A DNA stretch of 34,897 nucleotides, from the NCBI RefSeq assembly GCF_003857055.1, contig NZ_QGSZ01000197.1, forward strand, positions 1-34,897. The letters run 5' to 3'. Every line of letters starts with the position of its first letter. The stretch's first letter is position 1. Below, piece after piece: positions 1 through 7,075 of the stretch. Position numbers and translations under genes: made by a program. The notes under the pieces are model-generated. The model made no database searches, had not been told where the DNA came from, and was given only the letters and a program-made list of their open reading frames with translations. Origin of the DNA: Micromonospora inaquosa. GTDB lineage: Bacteria > Actinomycetota > Actinomycetes > Mycobacteriales > Micromonosporaceae.

Positions 1-702
1 GGCGGGGGCGGTGTCTGCCAGTGGAACGGGCGGACCATCCCCTGCTACGACGAGGAACTGGGCTGGTTCAACAACGGCAACGGGTGCTACTACAAGCTGA
101 CCGACGGGTCGGTCGAGCCCGCCGAGGGTCACCAGTGGTATCTGGAAACCTGCAACGGAGGCGACGTGGGCGCCCAGGAGATGGTGCAGCTGGCCGATCC
201 GCCCGCCGGCTTCGGCGCACCGCCGGACCCCGAGGAGCTGGCCCACCGCGCCCTGGCGTCGATCAAACTGCTCCCGGCGCGGCTGAAGGTGGCACCCCGC
301 AAGGGCATCGGCCCGGGCCTGGTCGGCCTGCCCGTGTGGATGTGGGCAACCCCGGCAAAGAGCTACTTCGGCCCGCTACACGCCGACGCGTCCGACCGGG
401 GGTTGACGGTCCACATCGAAGCGAAGGTCCGCCAGATCGTCTGGGACATGGGCAACGGCGAAGAGGTCCCCTGCGACGGCCCCGGGACCGAGTACCAGTC
501 GAAGGGCGAGCGGGCGGGCAAGACCTCCCCGGACTGCGGCTACGACAAGGGCTACCAGAAGGCCGGCACCTACCGGGTCACCGCCACCACGCACTGGACG
601 GTGACCTGGAGCGGCGGCGGCGAGAGCGGAGTGATCCCGCAGACCCGAAACAGCGACACGGTGACGATCCAGATCAACGAACTCCAGGTGGTGACCCGAT
701 GA
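1..702 (+). CDS. Secreted/hypothetical protein of the tad locus, 5' truncated
   Basis: The frame is open from the first base, so the start and any signal peptide lie outside the window; 233 codons plus stop are visible. The visible N-terminus is rich in Cys, Trp and Tyr (Cys at visible residues 6, 15, 36 and 54) and reads like an extracytoplasmic disulfide-bonded module. A mixed region follows with two further Cys residues in the second half. The C-terminus (…TVTWSGGG…DTVTIQINELQVV) is beta-rich, resembling a secreted Ig-like or PKD-like domain. Internal GTG 166 or ATG 181 could be called as starts, but the good coding sequence upstream argues against them. It overlaps the SAF gene by four bases (ATGA), so it belongs to the pilus operon. 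I recognise this only as the kind of protein often found first in actinobacterial tad loci; its function is unknown. Confidence 0.75.
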   Translation, partial: GGGGVCQWNGRTIPCYDEELGWFNNGNGCYYKLTDGSVEPAEGHQWYLETCNGGDVGAQEMVQLADPPAGFGAPPDPEELAHRALASIKLLPARLKVAPRKGIGPGLVGLPVWMWATPAKSYFGPLHADASDRGLTVHIEAKVRQIVWDMGNGEEVPCDGPGTEYQSKGERAGKTSPDCGYDKGYQKAGTYRVTATTHWTVTWSGGGESGVIPQTRNSDTVTIQINELQVVTR

Positions 703-1358
703 GCCTCGCGACCCGCAACGGGACCGGATCCGTGGACGCGCCCGTCAACCCGCCCACTGTGGTCCGACAGCGGCGGGTCCGCCCCGGGCTGCTCGGTCTC
801 GCCGTCCTCCTGATCGCCCTGGGCGGGCTGGGCGCGGCGTTCGCGGTCACCTCGGTACGGGCCACCGGCAGCTACCTGGCGGTGGCCCGCCCGGTGGAGG
901 TGGGCCGCGAGATCAGCGCAGCGGACCTGGTCACCGTGCAGGTCGCCGGCGGTCAAGGGCTGCGCCCGGTGCCCGCCGGACGGCTCGACGAGGTGGTCGG
1001 CAAACGGGCCGCGGTCGCGCTGCTCCCGGGCACGCTGCTCACCCTGGGACAGGTCACCGACGAACCGCTGCTCGGCCCCGGCCAGCAGCAGATCGCGCTC
1101 GGTCTGAAGACCGCCCAGGTGCCGGCCCGCGAACTGCACCCCGGTGACAAGGTCCTGCTCGTCAGCACTCCCGACAACAACGCCGACGCGGGCAAGGCCG
1201 CCGCCGGCACCCGGTTCACGGCCACCGTCATCGACATGGTCAGCCCGGGCAGCGACAACAAGGTCCTGTACCTGGCACTGCTCACCCGTGACGTGCCCGC
1301 CGTGGTCGCGCTCGCCGCACAGGAACGGCTCGCCGTCGTGCTGACCGAGGCGGCCTGA
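699..1358 (+). CDS. SAF-domain protein, CpaB/RcpC-like pilus assembly protein
   Basis: 219 aa. A cytoplasmic N-terminus of about 28 residues precedes one membrane segment (about residues 30-52, GLLGLAVLLIALGGLGAAFA). A SAF domain follows (about 60-122: 'VARPVEVGREISAADL' and 'LLPGTLLTLGQV'), and the rest is extracytoplasmic. In Gram-negative Tad systems CpaB/RcpC works around the secretin. Gram-positive tad loci keep SAF proteins although they lack an outer membrane, so the exact role here is unknown; stabilising the pilus exit channel or binding wall glycans is an inference. The ATG overlaps the upstream stop (ATGA) and the stop is two bases before the next ATG, which fits translational coupling. 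The long open stretch upstream in the same frame is a shadow of the preceding gene. Confidence 0.82.
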   Translation: MSLATRNGTGSVDAPVNPPTVVRQRRVRPGLLGLAVLLIALGGLGAAFAVTSVRATGSYLAVARPVEVGREISAADLVTVQVAGGQGLRPVPAGRLDEVVGKRAAVALLPGTLLTLGQVTDEPLLGPGQQQIALGLKTAQVPARELHPGDKVLLVSTPDNNADAGKAAAGTRFTATVIDMVSPGSDNKVLYLALLTRDVPAVVALAAQERLAVVLTEAA

Positions 1359-1360
1359 GC

Positions 1361-2161
1361 ATGGCGATCATCGCGTTGGTGTCCGCGAAGGGTTCCCCCG
1401 GCGTCACGACCTCGGCGCTGGCCTGCGCGTTGGCCTGGCACCGGCGGCTGGTGGTCGCCGAATGCGACCCGGCCGGCGGCTCGATCCTCGCCGGATACCT
1501 CGGCGGCCAACTGGACGGCCCGCGCGGCATCGGAGAGCTGGCCGTCGGGGAACTACGCGACGGCAACCTGGAAACCGAGTTCTGGTCGCAGCTGGTCGAC
1601 CTGGACGCGCCCCGCCGGGAACGGCTACTGCTGCCCGGCCTCGTCGACCCGGCCCAGGGCGGCAGCGTCACCCCGCTCTGGCAGCGCTTCGCCGACTACT
1701 TCGACGCCCTCGACCGCGGCACACCCGGCTACGACGTCCTCGTCGACTGTGGCCGGCTACACGTGACCGGGCCGCCGTGGCCGGTGCTACGGGCCGCCTC
1801 GGTGGTGCTGTTGGTGACCCGGGCGCACCTGCCGGACCTCTCCGGCACCCGAGCGGTGGTCACCACGCTCGAACGGGACTTCGCCGAACACCGGGTGACC
1901 CCGGGCACCCTACGGCTGCTGCTGGTCGGCGACGGGCACGGACGGGCCGAGATCAGCCGCGCCCTGAAACTGCCGGTCATCGCACGGCTGCCACACGATC
2001 CGCGTACCGCCCGGGTGCTCAGCCTGGGCGGCACCGTGCGGGCCGGTCGGCCATTGATGCGCGCGGCGGCCGCGCTGGAGGTCCCGATCGGGGCGCTCCT
2101 GGAGCGGCGACGGGCCCGGTTGGCGTGGCCCGTGCAGCAGGGGGTGCCGGATGCGGTTTGA
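1361..2161 (+). CDS. CpaE/TadZ-like MinD/ParA-family protein with deviant Walker A
   Basis: 266 aa. The N-terminal P-loop region reads SAKGSPGVTTSA. The MinD/ParA signature lysine (K10) is present, but the second Walker A lysine expected in KGGxGKTT is Val. 'VVAECDPAGGSILAGYLGG' (about residues 30-50) matches the switch I region of the family, and 'YDVLVDCGRL' (about 124-133) matches the Walker B strand. In Tad systems CpaE/TadZ localises the pilus machine at the membrane. Its place directly before the TadA ATPase supports that role. The substitution makes strong ATP hydrolysis doubtful. I have seen KGSPGVTT-type loops in actinobacterial homologues, so this looks like a family variant and not a damaged gene. 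The 3' end overlaps the next gene by 11 bases. Confidence 0.82.
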   Translation: MAIIALVSAKGSPGVTTSALACALAWHRRLVVAECDPAGGSILAGYLGGQLDGPRGIGELAVGELRDGNLETEFWSQLVDLDAPRRERLLLPGLVDPAQGGSVTPLWQRFADYFDALDRGTPGYDVLVDCGRLHVTGPPWPVLRAASVVLLVTRAHLPDLSGTRAVVTTLERDFAEHRVTPGTLRLLLVGDGHGRAEISRALKLPVIARLPHDPRTARVLSLGGTVRAGRPLMRAAAALEVPIGALLERRRARLAWPVQQGVPDAV

Positions 2162-3686
2162 GCCGGTCTCCACCGACCCACGCCAACAGCCACCGGGCGT
2201 GACCTCCACCGCGCCGCCCCTGGCCGTGCCGAACGGCCGGCACCAGCAGTCCGTGCCGCAGCCGATGCCCGCGCTCACCCCGCCACCGGAGTCGCCGCCC
2301 CGGCCCCGAATGGATTTCCAGGTGGTCCGGGAGCTGCGTCGGGAACTCACCGAACGGCTTACCCTCTGGCAGCGCGGCCGGGAGTTCACAGTCGACGAGG
2401 AGGACACCGAGCGGGCCCGCCTCGCCGTCACGGTGGTCGCCGCGTACGCGGACTCGGTGCGCCGGGCCGGCACGCCGATGGCCGCCAGCGAGGAACGCCT
2501 GCTGCTCGACCAGGTGACCGCCGAGCTGGTAGGGCTCGGCCGACTACAGACCCTGCTGGTCGACGACACCATCGAGGAAGTGCACATCCTCGGCTGCGAC
2601 CAGGTGCGCATCACCCGGCACGGCGGCGGGGTGGACTGGGCCGAGCCGATCGCCGACAGCGACGCCGAACTGGTGGAGATCCTCCAGGCGGCGGCCCGTC
2701 GGGCGGGCGCGACCGAGCGGTCCCTCTCCACCGTGAAGCCGACCCTGGACCTGCAACTGCCCGACGGCAGCCGGCTGGCCGCGGTGTTCCTGGTCAGCCA
2801 CCGCCCGTACGCGGTCATCCGCAAACACAACACCCTGGACGTGAGCCTCGACGACCTCTCTGGCGCCCGAGGTGACCTGGACGAGATGATCGACCCGCTG
2901 CTGCGCGACTTCCTCCGCGCGGCCATCCGCGCCGGTCTGAACATCATGGTCGCCGGGCTGGCCGGCGCCGGAAAGACCACTGTCATCCGGGCGCTGATGA
3001 ACGAGATCCCGCCCGACGAACCGTACGTGCTGCTTGAGGAGAGCCGGGAGTTGCTCCCGGCCCGCCGCCTGCAGCGGCACCGGGCGGTGATGAGCTTCGA
3101 GGCCCGGGAGGGGCACGGCGAACGCGGCTTCGACGGCCGCCCGGCCGGTGAGGTGACCATCGCCGACCTGATCCCGCTGTCGCTGCGGATGGGCGTCCTG
3201 CGGATCATCGTGGGCGAGGTGCGGTCCCGGGAGATCGTGCCGATGCTCCAGGCGATGACCACCAGCCGGGGGTCGATGTGCACCATCCACGCCCGTACCG
3301 CCGCCGGTGTGAGTGAACGGATCGTCGAGCTGGCGTTGGCGCACGGCCGCGAGATGACAGTCGACCAGGCCCGCCGGATGGCCGGCAACGCGCTCGACCT
3401 GATCGTCTACGTCACCATCGAGGACGAGACCGCCATCGGTGGGCGGAAACACCGGTTCGTCTCGCATGTGGAGGAGGTGATCGGGGCCGGCGAAGCCGGT
3501 CGGATCACCACCACCACGGTCTTCGGGCCCGGCCCGGACGGTCGTGCGGTCCCCCGGCACCTGCCGGAACGGGTCCGCGACCAGTTGCTGCGGGTGGGTT
3601 ACGACGCGCGGCTGCTGACCCGATGGGTCGAGGCCGGTGCCGGTGCCTGGCGGCGGCCCCGGCAGACCCGACTGGCCGGGCGGTGA
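2151..3686 (+). CDS. tadA: Flp pilus assembly ATPase TadA/CpaF
   Basis: 511 aa, a usual size for actinobacterial CpaF/TadA. A proline-rich N-terminus (about residues 1-55) is followed by the N-terminal domain of type II/IV secretion ATPases. Walker A is GLAGAGKTT with catalytic K275. Walker B and the Asp/His boxes lie in 'RIIVGEVRSREIVPML' (about 350-365) and 'SMCTIHARTAAG' (about 376-387). The protein is the cytoplasmic hexameric motor for pilin extrusion, working on the TadB/TadC inner-membrane platform encoded just downstream. The ATG at 2151 overlaps the preceding gene by 11 bases. TadB starts four bases after the stop. The core motifs are intact, so the motor should be functional. Confidence 0.93.
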   Translation: MRFEPVSTDPRQQPPGVTSTAPPLAVPNGRHQQSVPQPMPALTPPPESPPRPRMDFQVVRELRRELTERLTLWQRGREFTVDEEDTERARLAVTVVAAYADSVRRAGTPMAASEERLLLDQVTAELVGLGRLQTLLVDDTIEEVHILGCDQVRITRHGGGVDWAEPIADSDAELVEILQAAARRAGATERSLSTVKPTLDLQLPDGSRLAAVFLVSHRPYAVIRKHNTLDVSLDDLSGARGDLDEMIDPLLRDFLRAAIRAGLNIMVAGLAGAGKTTVIRALMNEIPPDEPYVLLEESRELLPARRLQRHRAVMSFEAREGHGERGFDGRPAGEVTIADLIPLSLRMGVLRIIVGEVRSREIVPMLQAMTTSRGSMCTIHARTAAGVSERIVELALAHGREMTVDQARRMAGNALDLIVYVTIEDETAIGGRKHRFVSHVEEVIGAGEAGRITTTTVFGPGPDGRAVPRHLPERVRDQLLRVGYDARLLTRWVEAGAGAWRRPRQTRLAGR

Positions 3687-3690
3687 CCTG

Positions 3691-4593
3691 ATGCTCGGCA
3701 GCCTGGAAATGATCGCGGTGATCTCCGGGGCCGCCTGTGTGGCCGGGCTGCTGCTGGCCGTGGTCGCGCTGGTCGGCACCCGTCGGCCACCCGGGCCACC
3801 ACCGGGCGGCGGGCCGGGGCTGAGCCGGTTGTGGCGCGGGCCGGGCAGAACTCCGGCCGAGCAGCGGGCCTACCAGGCACTGCTGATCGCCGCGCTGGTC
3901 GCCGGCGCGTTGTCGTTCCTGCTGACCGGGTTGCCGGTCGTGGGCCTGCTGGTGGCGGTGGCGGTGCCCGGCACCCCGTGGCTGTTCGGGGTGGGCAAGG
4001 CCGAGCAGCGGGCGATCTCCCGGATCGAGGCGGTCGGCGAGTGGACCCGCCGGCTCAAGGACGTCTCCGGCACCGGGCAGGGCCTCCAGCAGGCGATCAT
4101 CGGCACGATCGGCAGCGTGCCACCCGGCATCGAGGACGAGGTACGGCTGCTCGCCGCCCGTCTACAGGCCGGCTGGCTGGCCCGATCCGCGTTGCTGGCG
4201 TTCGCCGACGAGATCGCCGACCCGGTCTGCGACCAGGTGGTCGCGGCGCTGATCCTGCACCTGTCGGACCGGGGTGAGCGGCTGGGTGACGTGCTCGGTT
4301 CGATCGCCGGCGCGGCGTCCGCGGAGGTGGCGACCCGTCGGGAGATCGAGGCCAAGCGCACCCAGCCCCGGTTCGCGGTCCGCTTCCTCACCGGGATGAC
4401 CCTGGCAACCCTGGCGTACGGGCTGATCAACACCGAGTACATCAAGCCGTACGGCACGCCGCTGGGTCAGCTGGTGATGGCCTTCCTCGGCGCCGCCTTC
4501 ATCGGCCTGCTGGCCTGGGTGCGGTCGATGAGCCAGCCGCAACGGCCGGCCCGGTTCCTGCCGACGCCCGATCCGACCGAGGTGATCGCGTGA
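3691..4593 (+). CDS. tadB: Flp pilus platform protein TadB
   Basis: 300 aa from ATG 3691, four bases after the tadA stop. An in-frame ATG at 3637 would overlap tadA by 50 bases and add an 18-residue low-complexity tail, so it is not preferred. Membrane segments are at about residues 5-28 and 65-95 (a hydrophobic pair) and at about 240-290 near the C-terminus. The T2SSF (GspF-like) region lies between them, with 'EWTRRLKDVSGTGQGLQQAI' and 'HLSDRGERLGDVLGSIA' typical of TadB. The protein is one of two inner-membrane platform subunits on which the TadA motor acts. The stop overlaps the tadC start (GTGA). Confidence 0.88.
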   Translation: MLGSLEMIAVISGAACVAGLLLAVVALVGTRRPPGPPPGGGPGLSRLWRGPGRTPAEQRAYQALLIAALVAGALSFLLTGLPVVGLLVAVAVPGTPWLFGVGKAEQRAISRIEAVGEWTRRLKDVSGTGQGLQQAIIGTIGSVPPGIEDEVRLLAARLQAGWLARSALLAFADEIADPVCDQVVAALILHLSDRGERLGDVLGSIAGAASAEVATRREIEAKRTQPRFAVRFLTGMTLATLAYGLINTEYIKPYGTPLGQLVMAFLGAAFIGLLAWVRSMSQPQRPARFLPTPDPTEVIA

Positions 4594-5468
4594 GCGTGAT
4601 CGTGAACTGGCAGTTGGCCGTCGCGGTCTGCGGTGGCGCCGGGATCGGTTTGGGTGTGTTCCTGATGGTCCGGGAACTGGCGCCGGCGACACCGGCGCTC
4701 GGGCCGGCGCTGCGCCGACTACATCAGCCACCGGGCACCGGCCGGGTCGCCACGCCCGCGTCCCGGCGACTCGACTCGCTGACCGGGCTGTCCCGTTGGC
4801 TGCGTCCGCCGCAGCGGCAGCTGGCCCTGATCGGCCAGACGCCCGAGCAGTACGCGCTGTCGGTGCTGCTCTCCGCGCTGATCGGGCTGGCCACGCCGAC
4901 AGTGCTCGGGGTGGCGCTGTGGGTGCTCGGCGTCTCGCTCCCGCTGGTCGTGCCGGTGCTCGGCAGCCTCGGCCTGGCCCTGATGGGCGCCCTGATGGCG
5001 CACCGCGCCGTGCTGACCAAGGCGGATGCCGCCCGCGACGAGTTCCGCCAGGCCGTCTGCACCTACCTCGACCTGGTGGCGTTGCAGCTCTCGGCGGCGC
5101 ACGGTCCGGTGCAGTCGCTGGAGCGAGCGGCGGCGGTCTGCGACGGTTGGGTGTTCGACCGCCTCCGGGAGTCGCTGCGGATCGCCCAGATGCAGATGCA
5201 CGCGCCCTGGGACGAACTCCGCGACCTCGCCGACAAGGTCGGCATTCCGGAGTTGGGTGACGTCGGCGCGATCATGCGCTCCTCCGGCAGCGAGGGCGCG
5301 CAGGTACACGAGACGCTGCGCAGCCGGGCCGACTCGCTGCGCGACCAGATCCGCACCGACAACCTCGCCCGCGCCGAGGGGATCACCAGCAAGCTCGACA
5401 TTCCGGGCGCACTGCTCGTCTTCGTGCTGCTCGGGTTCGTCCTCTACCCGTTCATCTCCCGTGTCTGA
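4590..5468 (+). CDS. tadC: Flp pilus platform protein TadC
   Basis: 292 aa from GTG 4590, which overlaps the tadB stop by four bases. A membrane segment lies at about residues 5-27. A pair follows at about 85-140 ('YALSVLLSALIGLATPTVLGV' region), and another sits at the extreme C-terminus ('LLVFVLLGFVLYPFISRV'). The intervening T2SSF domain (about 150-270) contains 'YLDLVALQLSAAHGPVQSLE' and 'GSEGAQVHETLRSRADSLRD', which match the TadC pattern. Together with TadB it forms the inner-membrane platform. Twenty-four bases with a good ribosome site (AAGGAGAA) separate it from the small pilin-like gene. Confidence 0.87.
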   Translation: MSVIVNWQLAVAVCGGAGIGLGVFLMVRELAPATPALGPALRRLHQPPGTGRVATPASRRLDSLTGLSRWLRPPQRQLALIGQTPEQYALSVLLSALIGLATPTVLGVALWVLGVSLPLVVPVLGSLGLALMGALMAHRAVLTKADAARDEFRQAVCTYLDLVALQLSAAHGPVQSLERAAAVCDGWVFDRLRESLRIAQMQMHAPWDELRDLADKVGIPELGDVGAIMRSSGSEGAQVHETLRSRADSLRDQIRTDNLARAEGITSKLDIPGALLVFVLLGFVLYPFISRV

Positions 5469-5492
5469 CCCCGCCCCCTGAAGGAGAACGAG

Positions 5493-5699
5493 ATGTCCAT
5501 CCTCAGCTATCTGCACGTCGTGATGACGACACGCCTGGCCGAGCTACGCCGGGACGGTGAGCGCGGCGACAGCCCGGTGCCCACCGCCGTGATCATCGCC
5601 GGTCTGGTCGCCGTCGCCATGGCCGTCACCGCCGCTGCCCTGCTCAAGGCTGACGACTGGATGACCAAGATCCCGGACCACACGAACCCGGGCAAGTAG
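5493..5699 (+). CDS. Small Flp pilin-like protein
   Basis: 68 aa with a strong Shine-Dalgarno (AAGGAGAA, about 8 bases upstream). A basic, charged N-terminus of about 30 residues precedes RGDSPVPTAVIIAGL and one hydrophobic helix (about residues 30-50), then a short polar tail ending in NPGK. Size, position after TadC and helix placement fit the major Flp-type pilin or a pilin-like subunit. The presumed class III cleavage after Gly gives +5 Pro (D-S-P-V-P) where Flp prepilins have Glu, so processing by a TadV-type peptidase is uncertain. The strong ribosome site, unusual in this tightly coupled operon, would suit a highly made structural subunit. That is an inference. Confidence 0.72.
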   Translation: MSILSYLHVVMTTRLAELRRDGERGDSPVPTAVIIAGLVAVAMAVTAAALLKADDWMTKIPDHTNPGK

Positions 5700-5704
5700 C
5701 CGGG

Positions 5705-6148
5705 ATGCGTCGAGCCGCGTACCCGAGGTGGCGCCGGGCGGTCACCGCTGCCCGGCGCCGTCTCGCGGCCGGCGACCGTGAACGGGGCGCCAACCCGGTG
5801 GAGCTTGCCGTGATGATGCCGCTGATCCTGGTGCTGCTCTTCGCCTCGATCCAGATCGCGGCCGTCTTCCTCGCCCGCACCACCGCGTTGAACGCCGCGC
5901 AGAGTGGCGTCAACGCACAGCGGACGTATCAGGCGGACGACGGTGCCGGGGTGGACAGCGCGTCGCGCTTCCTCAAGGCCGCCGGCGGCTGGCTGGTGGG
6001 CTGGGAAAAGGCCGGCCTGACCTGCGTGACCACCCCGACCGAGGTGACCTGCACGGTGAGTGGCCGGTCCCTGTCGGTGGTGCCGGGCGTGGACTTCGCG
6101 ATACAGCAGACCGCCCACGGGACGGTGGAGAGGGTGACCCTGCCATGA
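5705..6148 (+). CDS. TadE-like pseudopilin
   Basis: 147 aa. An Arg-rich cytoplasmic N-terminus (about 28 residues) leads to RGANPVELAVMMPLIL, with cleavage expected after Gly and Glu at +5, followed by one hydrophobic helix (about 33-55). This is the canonical TadE layout (PF07811-type). The C-terminal part is extracytoplasmic with two Cys residues. Minor pseudopilins of this kind are processed by the prepilin peptidase and are needed for Tad pilus assembly. The start is five bases after the previous stop with a weak ribosome site, and the stop overlaps the next ATG (ATGA). Confidence 0.85.
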   Translation: MRRAAYPRWRRAVTAARRRLAAGDRERGANPVELAVMMPLILVLLFASIQIAAVFLARTTALNAAQSGVNAQRTYQADDGAGVDSASRFLKAAGGWLVGWEKAGLTCVTTPTEVTCTVSGRSLSVVPGVDFAIQQTAHGTVERVTLP

Positions 6149-6615
6149 CCCGGGCCGCCGAGCGGGGCTCGGTCTCCATCGAGGTGGCGGTGCTCGCGCC
6201 CGCGTTCATCGCGCTGATGGTGCTGGCCGGTGTGGTCGGGCGCAACGCGGTGGCGGCGGAGGCGCTCGACGCGGCGGCGCACGACGCCGCACGGGCGGCC
6301 TCGATCTCCCGGGACTCCGGCACCGCCCGGAAGAAGGCGCTGGAGGCCGCCCAGAACCAGCTGGACTGGCACGGCCTGGCCTGCGGCAACGACCTGAGCC
6401 CGACGTTCACCGGTGCGGTGGCCGGCAGTGACTCTTCCAGCTTCGACGACGCCTTCAGCAGCACGGTCGGCACGGACGCCACGGTGACGGTGACGATCAG
6501 CTGCCTGGTGTCCTTCAAGGACATCACCCTCGACATCCTGCCCGGGATGGAGAGTGAACGGGAGATCACCGGGCAGTTCACCTCCCCGCTCGACCGTTAC
6601 CGGAGTCGGCAATGA
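6145..6615 (+). CDS. Second TadE-like pseudopilin
   Basis: 156 aa. A very short N-terminus (MTRAAE) precedes RGSVSIEVAVLAPAFIAL, with Glu at +5 after the presumed Gly cleavage site, then a helix to about residue 30. A conserved-looking amphipathic stretch follows ('AAAHDAARAASISRDSGTARKKALEAAQNQL'-type), then an extracytoplasmic part with two Cys. Domain layout and the tandem position after another TadE-like gene support a minor pseudopilin. It overlaps both neighbours by four bases (ATGA), indicating coupled translation and probably fixed subunit ratios. Confidence 0.85.
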   Translation: MTRAAERGSVSIEVAVLAPAFIALMVLAGVVGRNAVAAEALDAAAHDAARAASISRDSGTARKKALEAAQNQLDWHGLACGNDLSPTFTGAVAGSDSSSFDDAFSSTVGTDATVTVTISCLVSFKDITLDILPGMESEREITGQFTSPLDRYRSRQ

Positions 6616-7061
6616 CAGCCGCGACGTCGACTCCCAGGTCCTCGCGGGCAGGTGAGCACGGCCGGGTGAGCATCTTCCTCGCGGTGACGATGGTCGGCGT
6701 ACTGGCCATCATCGGCCTGTCCTTCGACGGTGCCGGGCAGCTCCGCACCCTGCAGCGGGCCCAGAACCTGGCTGCCGAGGCGGCTCGGGCCGGCGGTCAG
6801 GCCATCGACCGTGCCACCGCCATCGAGGGCGGGCCGAAACGGATCGACGAGCCGCAGGCGCGCGCAGCGGTCGCCTACTACCTGGCTGCCGTGGGCACCG
6901 CCGGCCACACCGTGAACTTCCCTGAGGTCGACGGGGAAACGCTGATCCGGGTGACCGTCTCCATCACCTACCACCGCTCGATGCTCGGACCGTTCGTCCA
7001 GGACAAGACGGTCACCGTCACCGGCGAGGCGACCGCGCGTGCCATCACCGCAGCACCGTAG
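6612..7061 (+). CDS. TadG-like pilus assembly protein
   Basis: 149 aa. The N-terminus has HGRVSIFLAVTMVGVLAIIGLSF, similar in placement to the two upstream pseudopilins, but with Phe instead of Glu at +5. The following 'DGAGQLRTLQRAQNLAAEAARAGGQAID' is typical of TadE/TadG-like proteins, where a DxG…AQNxADAAAxAGA pattern follows the first helix. There is no von Willebrand A domain, so this is the short TadG type. The protein is probably membrane-anchored with an extracytoplasmic C-terminus. It overlaps the previous gene by four bases. A 14-base gap with GGAAGGAAGG leads to the LysM gene. Confidence 0.78.
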   Translation: MTAATSTPRSSRAGEHGRVSIFLAVTMVGVLAIIGLSFDGAGQLRTLQRAQNLAAEAARAGGQAIDRATAIEGGPKRIDEPQARAAVAYYLAAVGTAGHTVNFPEVDGETLIRVTVSITYHRSMLGPFVQDKTVTVTGEATARAITAAP

Positions 7062-7075
7062 GAAGGAAGGCAGCC

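Noticed and set aside
3637..3690. Upstream ATG for tadB
   Set aside because: It would overlap tadA by 50 bases and add low-complexity residues; ATG 3691 has normal operon spacing.
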